A stretch of DNA of 39,121 bases, taken from assembly GCA_001304855.1 (NCBI GenBank), contig BBZN01000040.1, positions 1 through 39,121 of the forward strand. Reading direction: 5' to 3'. Below the pieces are notes generated by a model that did no database searches, was not told where the DNA came from, and saw nothing but the letters and a program-made list of their open reading frames with translations. The stretch comes from Clostridia bacterium UC5.1-1D2. GTDB taxonomy: Bacteria > Bacillota > Clostridia > Lachnospirales > Lachnospiraceae. Shown here piece after piece: positions 1 through 9,386 of the stretch (within the stretch, counting starts at the first letter, position 1; each line of letters begins with the position of its first letter). The position numbers and the translations under genes were made by a program.

Positions 1-1026
1 TCCGGCGGCACAAAGGCAGCCGACGCCACGGCGGCTCCGGCGGCGGAGTCTGCCGCCACAGAAGCGGCCATGACGGAGGGGGAAGCTGCTGCAAGCGATT
101 GGAAGTGGGAGCGGAAGGTGACTCTGGTTTGCCCCTGGGGCGTTGGAGGCGGCGCCGACGGAACGCTCCGCCCGCTGCAGCCTATACTTGAGAAGGAACT
201 GGGCGTTCCTGTGGAGATTGTCAATGTGGAAGGCGCAGGCGGAGCCAACGGTATTGACTTCACCCAGAAGCAGCCGGCGGACGGATATACCTATGTGCTG
301 GGCACCCAGTCCCACATTATGCTGGATCTGCAGAAGATTCTGCCGGTAGATTTTAAGGCTGAGTTCCGCCCTGTGTCCAAGCTGGTACATTCCATCAATA
401 TTATTGCCTCCTCCAAAAAGGCTATGGAGGGTAAATATACCAATTTTGAGGAATTTGTAAACTATGCGAAGGAGCATCCACAGGAACTGACCTGCGGTAT
501 GCTGACGGCAACAGGTTCCGATTCCGTATCCCTAAAGCAGACCCTGGCGGGAGGCCTTGGATGTGACATTACAGAGGTTGAAAACTACGTTAAGGTGGTT
601 AACTACTCAGGCGGCGCAGAGCTGAGTTCCGCAATGGTGGGGGGACACATCAATATCAATATTACAGGTGCAGACGAGATTAAGGGACTGATTGAGTCCG
701 GAGATATCGTTCCCTTGATTTCCATGTCGGAGGCCCGCATGTCCAGCTACCCGAATATGGAGTGTACCGCAGACTATGATATCGACTCCTACGTCGGCAC
801 ATGGAGAGGAATTTTCTGCCGTAAGGATACGCCGGATGCAGCTGTAAACGCAATGGCGGACGCTTTGGAGAGGGCCTGGAACAGCGATGATTACCAGGAA
901 TTCTTAAAGAATGCAAGCTACCTGGATCGTCCGGGATATGCGGCTGCCGACGAGTTCCAGACACTGATCGATGGAGAGTACGTAACCTTTGAGGACTATT
1001 TAAAGAGCGCAGGCCTGATTCAGTAG
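1..1026 (+). CDS. tctC: TctC/Bug-family substrate-binding protein of a TTT transporter (5' partial)
   Basis: Extracytoplasmic solute-binding subunit of a tripartite tricarboxylate transporter. It captures a small carboxylate and hands it to TctA/TctB. The reading frame is open from base 1, so the start codon and lipoprotein signal lie to the left of the window. The first ~35 codons encode an Ala/Ser/Thr/Glu-rich linker typical of the stretch after a lipobox. The mature domain begins near the KVTLVCPWGVGGGADG motif, and VEGAGGANG follows. Both are hallmark glycine-rich loops of the Bug fold that contact the carboxylate. The TAG stop is at 1024-1026. tctB and tctA follow directly in the usual C-B-A order, which supports the call. 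The substrate cannot be told from sequence. Confidence 0.93.
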   Translation, partial: SGGTKAADATAAPAAESAATEAAMTEGEAAASDWKWERKVTLVCPWGVGGGADGTLRPLQPILEKELGVPVEIVNVEGAGGANGIDFTQKQPADGYTYVLGTQSHIMLDLQKILPVDFKAEFRPVSKLVHSINIIASSKKAMEGKYTNFEEFVNYAKEHPQELTCGMLTATGSDSVSLKQTLAGGLGCDITEVENYVKVVNYSGGAELSSAMVGGHININITGADEIKGLIESGDIVPLISMSEARMSSYPNMECTADYDIDSYVGTWRGIFCRKDTPDAAVNAMADALERAWNSDDYQEFLKNASYLDRPGYAAADEFQTLIDGEYVTFEDYLKSAGLIQ

Positions 1027-1039
1027 ACAGACTTGAAAC

Positions 1040-1072
1040 GAGGGGCGAGGAAGCTTTTTCCCGCCCTCTTTT
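1040..1072 (+). terminator. Stem-loop with T tract between tctC and tctB
   Basis: GAGGGGCG (1040-1047) pairs with CGCCCTC (1062-1068), with one bulged G, and TTTT follows. Such partial terminators after a binding-protein gene often let the binding protein be made in excess of the membrane subunits. That role is inferred here from position. Confidence 0.55.
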
Positions 1073-1098
1073 AAGGAAAGAGAAGGGGTGGTGGATAT

Positions 1099-1619
1099 AT
1101 GGCATTGGAGTTGATCGTGAATCTGCTCTTGCTGGGATTTTCTGTATTCTGTTTCTATTTTGTAGGCGCGACTATGCCTGCCTCTGCGGCCAATGAGCTG
1201 GGAGCGGAACAGTGGCCTCAGGCATTGCTGGTATTGCTTATACTCGGCATCTGTTACAATATATTTAACTATTTTAAAAAGAATAAAAAGGAAGATATTG
1301 CAGCTTCCTTTAAGGATTTTTTTCCATCGATTGTCCGCCTTGTAAAGAGCAAGCTCTTCTGCGGAATGGTTTTTGTGGTGATCATGGCGCTTATGTATGA
1401 GCCTGTGGGATTTATGGCCACCTGCCTTCTGTTCCTTATGCCTACGGCTTTCTGCTGGGACAGCGGAAAATCTGGATGCTGGCAATTACCTCCGTAATTA
1501 TAACCATCATACTATATGTTGGATTTGCCGTTATGCTGGGAGTGATGCTGCCCAGAGGACAGGTTCCCTTCCTGCGGAATTTTGCCCTCTTTGTGGAGTC
1601 GCTGATTCCGGCCATTTAG
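1099..1619 (+). CDS. tctB: TctB small membrane subunit of TTT transporter (frameshifted)
   Basis: Small four-helix membrane subunit of the tripartite tricarboxylate transporter. The first frame gives a hydrophobic helix right after the start (MALELIVNLLLLGFSVF) and a second one near residues 45-55. It then runs out of frame near 1441. A one-base addition there restores LMAYGFLLGQRKIWMLAIT and a long hydrophobic C-terminus ending in SLIPAI, stop TAG 1617-1619. The repaired length of about 173 residues fits the family. A G-rich ribosome site precedes ATG 1099. The gene lies between tctC and tctA, with a good AAGGAGG site for tctA 7 bases after its stop. The break is most likely a sequencing deletion. 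Confidence 0.85.
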
Positions 1620-1632
1620 AAGGAGGTGCCAT

Positions 1633-3137
1633 ATGATTGATTTGTTGACCAGCGGTCTGGCGGTTGTATTTGCGCCGAAAATGTTTATTTTGATAATTTT
1701 TGCCGTTTTCCTGGGAACCCTTTTCGGAGCGCTTCCGGGGGTATCGGCAACCATGGCGGTGACTTTGGGAATTCCTTTTACTTACAAGATGGATGCAGTC
1801 AGCGCCATCGCCTTTCTGGTGGCTATCTACTGCGCTCCATCACAGGAGGCGGGATGACTGCCATACTTTTTAAAATCCCGGGTGTACCCTCCAGCGCTCC
1901 CACTACCTACGACGGCTATCCCATGGCCCAGCGGGGGGAGGCGGGCAAAGCCCTGGGCGTTCAGCTCATCTGTTCGGCCATCGGCGGAATGTTTGCCGCC
2001 ATCTGCATGCTGCTTCTGAGTCCCCAGCTGACCCAGGCGGCGCTGAGCTTCGGCCCGTCCGAGCTGTTTGCAATTTCCTTTATGGGGCTGTCCATTCTCA
2101 CAAGCCTGGAGACGGACAATATCTGCCGCACCATTATATCCGGCCTTATCGGTCTGGTGCTGGCCTGTATCGGTCTGGATCCGCTGCTGGGCGTGCCCCG
2201 CCTTACCTTTGGAACAAGATTCCTCACATCGGGAATCGAGATGATTCCTGTCATGATTGGATTCTTTGCAGTGACGGAGGTTCTCAAACAGACCAATAAG
2301 CCTGCCAAGCTTCAGGCTGTAGGAGGAGAGAAGGGGGCCACTTCTGCCAAGATGCCAAGCTTTAAGGAGATCATGTCCTTAAAGTGGATTATAGCCAGAT
2401 GCTCCGTTCTGGGAACCGTCATCGGAATCCTTCCGGGAGCAGGGGCCACTATCGCCTCATTTCTGTGCTATTCCGCAGAACAGAAGATATCCAAGACCCC
2501 GGAAAAATTCGGCACCGGCTGTATGGAAGGCATCGCAGCCCCGGAGGTAGGCAACAATGCAGCCACCGGCGGTTCTATGGTTCCCCTGCTTTCCCTGGGC
2601 ATACCCGGAGGAAATGCAGCAGCCATCATGATGTCGGCCCTTGTGCTGAAGGGCGTTACAATGGGCCCTCTTCTCCTGGTGAATCAGCCTCAGTTCCTGT
2701 CGGCTACCTTTGCATCCATGTTTGTTTCCAACATTATCATGGTGTTTGCCGCCATTATTATAGCTAAAATTTTTGTACAGGTTCTGAAGATTCCCTACAG
2801 TATTCTGGGACCCACCATTATAATGATGGCAACCATCGGCGCTTATGCAACAAAGAATACGGCGGTGGATGTTATTCTGATGGCCATCTCCGGCCTTGTA
2901 GGATTCGTGTTTGTAACCTGTAAGTTCAACAGTTCTGCAATGATTCTGGGGCTGGTGCTGGGAATTATCTGTGAGTCCAACCTTCGCCGGGCCTACACCA
3001 TTGCAGGGGGAGAGACGCTGTGGCAGGAGACAGTGAATATTGTTACAAGACCGGTGACGGGAATCATACTGCTTATCTGTCTGGTAGTACTGCTCAACCC
3101 GGTTATCAAACCGCTGATTAAAAAGAAACGGTCATAA
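1633..3137 (+). CDS. tctA: TctA large permease subunit of TTT transporter (frameshifted)
   Basis: Large membrane subunit (about 500 residues, 10-12 helices) that carries the carboxylate through the membrane. AAGGAGG lies just upstream of ATG 1633. The N-terminal part contains the TctA motif FGALPGVSATMAVTLG. The frame breaks near 1836. Restoring one base gives AIYCASITGGGMTAILFKIP, matching the conserved GG...AIL loop of TctA. Further family hallmarks are PSSAPTTYDGYPMAQRGEAG, a second glycine-rich repeat (GILPGAGATIASF) and the PEVGNNAATGGSMVPLLSLG signature. The stop TAA is at 3135-3137 and a hairpin follows. It is the last gene of the tctCBA operon. Confidence 0.93.
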
Positions 3138-3141
3138 GTAT

Positions 3142-3192
3142 GAAAGACAGACGGGCCTGCCGGAAATAAGAAAATCCGCAGGCCTGTCTTTC
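3142..3192 (+). terminator. Stem-loop after tctA
   Basis: GAAAGACAG-ACG-GGCCTGC on the left pairs with GCAGGCC-TGTCTTTC on the right around a ~14-base A-rich loop, with a short ACG bulge. It ends in only a short TTTC run. It likely ends or attenuates the tctCBA transcript just before the small zinc-ribbon gene, whose ribosome site begins 11 bases later. Confidence 0.55.
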
Positions 3193-3215
3193 CTGCGGGT
3201 ATAGGGAGGATGGAA

Positions 3216-3485
3216 ATGAAACGGAGGTTAGTGAGAACGGCGGTTCCTCTTCAGTATGTGAAGCCTATATGCGTTGCGGCAACGCTGGCAGGCGTGTTTT
3301 TTGTGGCTGCAGGGCTTTGGCTGGCAGGGCTTTGTATGCTGATCGGCGCCTATCTATTGGAGAAAAATGCCTACTGCTGCCCTAAGTGCGGAAAAAAACT
3401 GGACATGAAACGCCCTCTGTTAAAGGGGGCGGGATGTCCTTTCTGCGGGGAAGCTTTGAGGCAGGGGAAGGAGAACCGGAGCTAA
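3216..3485 (+). CDS. Small membrane protein with a C-terminal zinc ribbon
   Basis: About 89 residues. Two hydrophobic stretches (PICVAATLAGVFFVAAGLWL and LAGLCMLIGAYLL) likely form a membrane hairpin. They are followed by a zinc-ribbon-like tail with two Cys pairs: CPKC and, about 17 residues later, CPFC. Basic residues at the start suggest an inside N-terminus. AGGGAGG at 3203-3209 is spaced better for ATG 3216 than for the in-frame ATG 3210. No known family was recognised. A role in redox or metal sensing, or as a membrane-anchored partner, is only a guess. It sits alone between the tct operon and the kinase. Confidence 0.6.
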   Translation: MKRRLVRTAVPLQYVKPICVAATLAGVFFVAAGLWLAGLCMLIGAYLLEKNAYCCPKCGKKLDMKRPLLKGAGCPFCGEALRQGKENRS

Positions 3486-3762
3486 GGGGAGGGGAATTAA
3501 GATAGGTGACAGCGGGGGAGCCCGTGATATACTGAAGGGTACTTGAACATCGAACTCCACCGTCTGCACGCCCTGCATTGGGGAATGCCCGCCTCAGATT
3601 GAGGCTGGCCGGGCCGCCGGGCCCCATCATCCAGGACATTTTCAACAATAGGGCGGGCCGCAGCCGGGGAAACGTATGTTTAATCACGCTCTGGGGAGGG
3701 CGGCCGGGGCGGCGGCCGGGAAATCAGGCGCTGCCTGCCGCTAAATGATTAGGGGGACGGGT
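3486..3762. other. Intergenic region with three tandem perfect hairpins
   Basis: No convincing gene on either strand. Three perfect small inverted repeats follow one another: GCATT-GGGG-AATGC (3575-3588), GCCTCA-GAT-TGAGGC (3591-3605) and GGGCC-GCCG-GGCCC (3611-3624). A very GC-rich stretch (about 3690-3720) lies before the kinase start. This could be a structured RNA, an intergenic repeat or a leader of the kinase gene. No named RNA family was recognised. Confidence 0.4.
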
Positions 3763-6022
3763 ATGAAGGTAATATGGGAGAAGGGCAGGCGGAAGCTGCT
3801 GATCGGGGTAATGGGCGTGCTTCTGGCTTTTTGGTTTTTCAATGTATACAACCTATTCTGCATATACCCAGATGGTTGTGCAGCAACAGCAGCAGCATCT
3901 GCTGCTTATATCCAGGGCCGTGTCCAAGAACATGGAGCTTTCTATATCGGAGCAGCTGCGCAATGTGAGCACTCTGACCCAGACCCCCGGCTTTCTGGAC
4001 GCCCTGGAGGAGCATTATGATACAGGGGAGACAGCAAGAATCAAGGAGTACATTTTTTCCTATATGCTGTCCCATCAGCAGGGCCCTTCCAGAATGTACC
4101 TTGTGGATTATAACGGAGTACAGGTTTTTCATTATAATCAGTATCCCTTTCTGGAAGATTTTGACGAAAGCCTTCTGAGCTGGAGGACTGCGCCAGGGAC
4201 AGGAAAACAGGAATCGGGACCGTGTTTCCCATCAGCCCCCACCACTATGGAATGACGCTGCTGAACAGCGTATACGGAGGTAGCGGGTACCTGGGAACGG
4301 TGGTCAGCGTTATAGATATGGAAACGCTGTACCAGCAGTTTGCGGCTTCCCTGGATGTAGACCACCTGGGCTATGTTGCTGTGAAGGATGCCCAGGGAAC
4401 CCTGATTATGCACCCGGATTCGCGCATGACCGGATTTAACTACAGAAGGGACATTGAAGATTTTGGGGAAATGCCTCAGTATGAAAGTCTGGATAATATG
4501 TTGGTCAGACAGTACCGGTATGAGGAGGGGTCAGCCATTTACCAGTCTTTTTCAGGGGGTATACTTCCGCCTGATAAGGAGATTGCCTCCTTCAGCAGAA
4601 TGAATCTTGGGGGCACCTCCTGGTATATCTCCGCAGTTATGCCCTACCAGCAGGCAGTACGGCTGGAAACGGTGAATTTAAAGCGGTTCGGCCTCCTTTT
4701 CACTGCGGTGATTCTGGTTTTGGGAGCCAGCGGAATGATTATATACAGCCTTCTGCGGAACCGGCAGAAACTGAAGCTGGAGACAAAATATCTGAAGGAG
4801 ATCAACAGTACCCTGGAGGAGCTGCACCGGAGCAGGGAGGAGGCCAGGCATTATCAGAAGCTGACCACCATAGGAACTCTGGCGGGAGGCATAGCCCATG
4901 AATTCAATAACCTGCTGACTCCGATTATCGGATATTCGGAATTTCTCAGGGAGCAGATGGGGAAGGACAGCGAGTTTTACGAGGATATAGAGGAGATCCA
5001 CAAGGCGGGGACCAGGGCCAAGGAGATAGTGGAGCAGATTCTGCCTTCAGCCGCAAGGAGACGGATGTGGTGGAATTTGCCTCCATCTCTCTGGACGTTG
5101 TAATCAGAGATGCGATGAAAACCATCCGCCTGATTATGCCCTCCAATATTCAGTTGAGAGAACAGCTGGACGACGGAGAGGTCAATGTGTACGGGAATGC
5201 AACCCAGCTTCACCAGATACTTCTGAACCTTTTTTCCAACGCCTGCCAGGCCATGGACGCCAACGGCGGAACCCTGACTGTAATTACCAGGCCCCTTAAG
5301 CGGGAGGCGCTGCCCGAAGGCTACAAGGAGATGGCGGATACCGATTATGTTGAGATTGTGGTGGCGGATACAGGCTGCGGAATGAGCAGGGAGGTTCAGG
5401 CCCAGATATTTAATCCCTTTTTCACCACGAAGGATATAGGGGAGGGCACCGGACTTGGGTTGTCGGTAGTAAAGAACATACTGATCAATCACGGCGGCTT
5501 CATCCGGGTAGAAAGCGAACTGGAAAGGGGAAGCCGGTTCTGCATATACCTGCCGGTGACGGCCAGCCCTGCATCTGTGGCCGCAGCCGTTCAGGAGGCT
5601 GCAGGCAGAGATGCGCCCAGGGCGGAGATTCTGCTCATAGATGACGAGGAAAGGGTAGTAAAGTACTTAAAGAAACGTTTGGAGCGGAAGGGGTATCACG
5701 TAGACGGCTACACAAAGCCTGAGGAGGCGCTGAACGAAATAATCAGCCGGCCGGACCGCTGGAATGTGGTGATTATGGACCATATGATGCCCCAGTATAA
5801 GGGAACCGTTCTGGCCCAGCGTATTAAGAAGCTTAAACCCTCCATGGGTATGATTATGATAACAGGCTGGTAGAGAAGGACGCCCTGGAAATGCGCCAGG
5901 AAAAGATACTTGACAGTATTCTTATAAAACCGGTGGATTTTGATGAGCTGCTGGCAGCAATTGAACGCTCTGTGCCAAGCTGCCGGGTGTGGATATATTG
6001 TAGTAAGCGGGGATGTTTATGA
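3763..6022 (+). CDS. Hybrid sensor histidine kinase with C-terminal receiver domain (multiple frameshifts)
   Basis: Membrane sensor kinase of about 752 residues once four frame breaks (about 3838, 4180, 5043, 5867) are bridged. Order of parts: a transmembrane helix near residues 10-28; an extracellular sensing region of about 280 residues (Cache-like by position and length); a second helix near 307-332 ([19 protein letters not shown]); a coiled stretch; a HisKA box with [20 protein letters not shown], where His is the phosphoacceptor; and an ATPase domain with N box [17 protein letters not shown]1 VADTGCGMS and G2 [11 protein letters not shown]. The receiver domain has LLIDDEE, phospho-acceptor Asp in VVIMDHMMP, the MITG threonine and the ILIKP lysine. 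No DNA-binding domain follows, so the output partner is unknown. The stop overlaps the start of the next binding-protein gene (ATGA), arguing for a shared role in carboxylate sensing. Confidence 0.85.
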
Positions 6023-7044
6023 AAAGAAAAGTAGTATGGATCTGTTTGTCCGCCCTGTGGGCGGGACTGGTGGGCTGCAGTAATTTGGATCAGAAGAATA
6101 CGGAGGAGGAATATCCTCTGGCTGCAGTGGAACTGATTGCCCCGGCGGGGGCAGGCAGCGGTTACGATCTCACCATCCGCTCCGTGGCGCAGTGTTTAAG
6201 CGGTACGGGCCTGGTGTCCGTACCGCTGCCGGTCACCAACAAACCTGGGGGAGGCGGAAGCGTATCTCTGGGGTATCTGGACGAGATGAGAGGCAGGGAC
6301 GACGTGCTGTCCATCTTTTCCCCTCCCATTTGCCTTATTAATCTCAATGGGACCACGGATTTAAATTACAAGAACAACACAACGCCCATTGCAAAGCTGG
6401 TGGTGGATTACGGCTGCTTTGCAGTGCGGGCCGATTCGCCCTACGGAACCATTAATGAGATGATGGAGGCTCTGAAGGAGGATCCGAATTCCATCCGCAT
6501 CGGAGGCACCTCCTCGGAGGGCTCCATGGATCACATCCAATTTTTAAAGATTGCCCAGGCTGCAGGGGTGAAACGGCTTAAGGAGATTCCCTATGAGGGA
6601 TTTGAGAACGGCGGCGCAGTGGCCCAGCTTATGGGGAACCGGGTGGACGTGCTGTCTGCGGGAATCAGCGATGTGGTGGGCCTGGTGGAGAGCGGAGATG
6701 TGCGGGTGCTGGCAGTTACCTCCAGGGAACGGCTGGAGGGGGAAGTGATTTCTCAGATGCCCACCTGCAGGGAGCAGGGGATTGATGCGGATTTCAGCAC
6801 CTGGCGGGGACTTTTTGGGCCAAAAGACATGCCGGAGTATGCAGTGGAATATTGGGAGGGAACTTTGGAGAAGATGGTGCAGACAAAGGAGTGGGCCGAG
6901 AACTGTGAAAAGTATGGATGGACAATGGAATACCAGGGGCATCAGGACTTTGAGGTGTTTCTGGATAAGGTCAACGGGGAGTACGCCGTCCTTCTGGAAG
7001 ATATAGGACTGTTAAAGAGCCCGGCCGGCGGAGCAGGCGGCTAA
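6019..7044 (+). CDS. Orphan TctC/Bug-family substrate-binding lipoprotein
   Basis: About 341 residues, intact. The N-terminal signal is [19 protein letters not shown] with lipobox LVGC, so it is a lipid-anchored extracellular protein. The Bug-fold loops are visible as LIAPAGAGSGYD and KPGGGGSVS, with the late FSTWRGLFGPKDMP region typical of the family. ATG 6019 overlaps the kinase stop (ATGA), with GGGG upstream; an in-frame ATG at 6013 is the alternative. No TctA or TctB follows. It may feed the upstream TctAB or, more interestingly, present ligand to the sensor kinase it is coupled to. That second role is inference. Confidence 0.88.
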   Translation: MKRKVVWICLSALWAGLVGCSNLDQKNTEEEYPLAAVELIAPAGAGSGYDLTIRSVAQCLSGTGLVSVPLPVTNKPGGGGSVSLGYLDEMRGRDDVLSIFSPPICLINLNGTTDLNYKNNTTPIAKLVVDYGCFAVRADSPYGTINEMMEALKEDPNSIRIGGTSSEGSMDHIQFLKIAQAAGVKRLKEIPYEGFENGGAVAQLMGNRVDVLSAGISDVVGLVESGDVRVLAVTSRERLEGEVISQMPTCREQGIDADFSTWRGLFGPKDMPEYAVEYWEGTLEKMVQTKEWAENCEKYGWTMEYQGHQDFEVFLDKVNGEYAVLLEDIGLLKSPAGGAGG

Positions 7045-7066
7045 AGGGCCGGGGCGGTCGGAGCCT

Positions 7067-7095
7067 TGACAGAGGGAGGAAAACGTGATACCATA
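7067..7095 (+). promoter_or_regulatory. Possible promoter of the yitT leader
   Basis: TTGACA (7067-7072), a 17-base spacer, then TACCAT (7090-7095). A perfect -35 with a fair -10. It would start a ~100-base leader that runs into the terminator at 7205-7228 before yitT. Confidence 0.4.
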
Positions 7096-7202
7096 ATTTC
7101 CGGAACACAGGACAGAGCAGGAAAAAGAGCAGACGGCAGATGAAAGTAAAGGGTGTGAAGAGGGGAAGCCATAGGGCCCCGTTATCAGACTGGACAGGTT
7201 AC

Positions 7203-7228
7203 AGCGGCAGAGAAATCTGCCGTTTTTT
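7203..7228 (+). terminator. Rho-independent terminator upstream of yitT
   Basis: CGGCAGA (7205-7211), GAAA tetraloop, TCTGCCG (7216-7222), then six T. It either ends the kinase/TctC transcript or acts as an attenuator for yitT, whose start is 43 bases downstream. An identical CGGCAGA upstream (7134-7140) could pair with the right arm instead. Confidence 0.8.
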
Positions 7229-7270
7229 AATTGCAAATTTTATTTGGGTAAAGTGAGAAAGGATTAAAAT

Positions 7271-8161
7271 ATGGAGATGAAGAAAAGGGCGGCAGGGGAG
7301 TTTTTTAAGTTTGTCATGATTGCCGCAGGGAATTTGATGTATGCATCGGCAGTGTCGCTGTTTATTGTGCCCAATGGCTTGATTACAGGCGGAACCACCG
7401 GTCTGGCGCTGTTTTTTTATCATATGGCAGGCGTTCCTGTCAGCTTATTTGTCAGCGCCTTTAATCTGGCTATGTTTCTTTTGGGAGCCTGGATTTTGGG
7501 AAAACAGTTTGCTGTGACTACGGTTCTCAGCACAGTGATTTATCCCCTTCTGCTGGGGATTTTGGAGCGCACAGGCTTTGAAGGCTTTGTGACGGAGGAA
7601 AGGCTTGTGGCCGTTCTCTATGCAGGGCTTTTGATCGGAGCCGGGATTGGGCTTGTGATGCGGGCCGGAGCCTCTACAGGTGGAGTTGATATACCGGCTT
7701 TGATTCTTAAGAAGAAGCGGAATATTAACATATCCTTCAGTATCTACCTGATGGACTGCATAATACTGGGTCTGCAGCTGATTACAGCGGATTTCCAAGG
7801 AGTACTTTACGGAATCTTGCTGATTATTATGTATACAATGGTACTGAACCAGGTGCTGATATCCGGCTCCGCAAGAATTCAGGTAAAAATAGTGAGCAGG
7901 GCCTACGAGAGGATCAACCGCCTTATAACAGAGCAAATGGACTGGGGCGCCTCCCTTCTCCACATGGAGACAGGATACCTCCACAATGAGCAGGAGATGA
8001 TTCTGGCCGTCATATCCAGAAGGGAACTGCCGAAGCTTAACCGGCTGGTTATGAATGAGGATCCGGAGGCGTTTATGATTATCCATCAGATAAATGAGGT
8101 GAGAGGCAGAGGCTTCACCATGAACCGGGTTTACAAAAACAGGGACAAGGGAAATGGGTAA
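7271..8161 (+). CDS. YitT family membrane protein (DUF161/DUF2179)
   Basis: 296 residues, intact. Five to six hydrophobic helices in the first ~200 residues carry the family's SLFIVPNGLITGGTTGLAL and RAGASTGGVDI repeats. A soluble C-terminal DUF2179 domain follows (QVKIVSR, HMETGYLHNEQEMIL, DPEAFMIIHQINEVRGRGF). AAAGGA lies 8-9 bases before ATG 7271. YitT-family proteins are common multi-copy membrane proteins in Firmicutes, and their substrate is not firmly known. It stands alone between a leader terminator and a bidirectional terminator. Confidence 0.9.
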   Translation: MEMKKRAAGEFFKFVMIAAGNLMYASAVSLFIVPNGLITGGTTGLALFFYHMAGVPVSLFVSAFNLAMFLLGAWILGKQFAVTTVLSTVIYPLLLGILERTGFEGFVTEERLVAVLYAGLLIGAGIGLVMRAGASTGGVDIPALILKKKRNINISFSIYLMDCIILGLQLITADFQGVLYGILLIIMYTMVLNQVLISGSARIQVKIVSRAYERINRLITEQMDWGASLLHMETGYLHNEQEMILAVISRRELPKLNRLVMNEDPEAFMIIHQINEVRGRGFTMNRVYKNRDKGNG

Positions 8162-8190
8162 TGCCGGGAGGCTAAAGGATACGGTTTACT

Positions 8191-8218
8191 AAAATTCAGC
8201 AGGATCCGGCTGAATTTT
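8191..8218. terminator. Bidirectional terminator between yitT and lacI
   Basis: AAAATTCAGC (8191-8200) pairs with GCTGAATTTT (8209-8218) around loop AGGATCCG. A T run on the + side and the matching A run make it usable in both directions between convergent genes. Confidence 0.85.
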
Positions 8219-8222
8219 TTAT

Positions 8223-9267
8223 TTACGCCTTCTGCCAGATTCCGGGATGGGTGGAACCGTCCGCAGCTCTCCCGGCTGGCCAGGTAAAAGGGGAGATTCA
8301 TTTTCAGGGGAAGAAAATGCCCTCTCTCAATGCGGTCAATCAGGATCTTGGCTGTCATCTGTCCCATCTCCTCAACGGGCATATGGACGGTGGTGAGCAT
8401 GGGAGAGAGGTACTGGGCCGTGTCAATGTCGTCGATGCTGATGATGGAGACGTCCCGGGGAATGCGGCAGCCCGTTTCCTGGATGGCCCTCATGGCTCCG
8501 ATGGCGGAGACGTCATTGCTGCAGAACAGGGCGGAGACGTCAGCGCTGCGATCAATGAGCTGTCTGGCCCCGCGGTAGCCGCCCTCCGAGGAGAGGGGCA
8601 CGTCCGCCACATATTCCTTTCTGAAGGGAATGCTATGCATGCTTAAGGCGGTGCAGTATCCTGTGTAGCGGGTTTCCGCTTTGGTTTCCCCAATATAACC
8701 GATTCTGGTATGCCCAAGTGCGGTGAGATGCTCCATTGCAGTCAGGGAGGCCTGGTATCCGTCGCTTATTATCTGGTCGTATTTTGCATCCAGAGGGTTG
8801 AGTCCCGTGTAGGCCACGCAGTTGAAATATTTTTTCAGAAAACTAAGGGTCTGCTTGTCGCAGCGGCCCAGCACAACGACGCCGTCCACATGATTGTCCG
8901 TGATAAGGCGGAAGGTGTTGGGATGGTTAAGGTCGATGGCTGTAAATGAATACTTCAGCACATAATTATGTTTAAATGCTTCCTTCTCAATACTTCGGGC
9001 CAGCGTGGAAAAGAACAGGTCGGATTTGGAATCATCCGTTCTGGCAAAGAGGCAGGCGATGGAACGGGAGAGGGCTTCGGGAGCGTCGGCTCCCCCCAGC
9101 TTCAAATCCCGGGCGGTGCTGTTGGGGATATATCCTGTGCGCCGCACAATATCCCAGATCCGGTCCTGGACCTCCCGGCTGGCTGCATTTGTGCTGTTCT
9201 TGTTGATAACTCTGGAAACGGTGGAGATGGACACGCCTGCTTCTCTGGCGATTTCTTTCAATGTCAT
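8223..9267 (-). CDS. LacI-family transcriptional regulator of the importer/glycolysis operon
   Basis: LacI-type repressor. The start is chosen at 9267 (MTLKEIAREAGVSISTVSRV) because AAAGGAGG sits 7-8 bases upstream and the helix-turn-helix begins at once. The ligand domain follows with LFCSNDVSAIGAMRAIQETG and SIISIDDIDTAQYLSPMLTT. As read, the frame runs to 8131, straight through the bidirectional terminator. Other frames stop just before that terminator (TAA at 8223-8225, ending PGIWQKA), so a late frame break near 8230-8260 is likely and the listed end is the inferred natural one. It is divergent from the importer operon, with two palindromic operators between them, so autoregulation and control of that operon are expected. 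Confidence 0.85.
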
Positions 9268-9350
9268 GACCCAGCCTCCTTTGTCTGGTTTTGCAGATAA
9301 CTGTTTAATATGAGTATACATGAAAAACGGGCCAAATGCCATGGGTTCAT

Positions 9351-9366
9351 ACCCAAACGTTTGAGT
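9351..9366. promoter_or_regulatory. LacI-type operator 1
   Basis: ACCCAAACGTTTGAGT, a near-perfect palindrome with central CG around core CAAACGTTTG (9354-9363). The same core recurs 36 bases downstream. It sits in the lacI/importer divergent region, so it is the likely binding site of the adjacent regulator. Confidence 0.7.
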
Positions 9367-9386
9367 TGATTTTTCCTTTGTGCATT

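Noticed and set aside
3382..3687. Open frame on the - strand between the zinc-ribbon gene and the kinase
   Set aside because: Low-complexity Pro/Ser/Arg composition, no ribosome site, and it overlaps the zinc-ribbon gene antisense.
3763..6022. The kinase gene as a decayed pseudogene
   Set aside because: All catalytic boxes (H, N, G1, G2, receiver Asp, Thr, Lys) are kept across the frames, and similar breaks affect nearly every long gene in the window.
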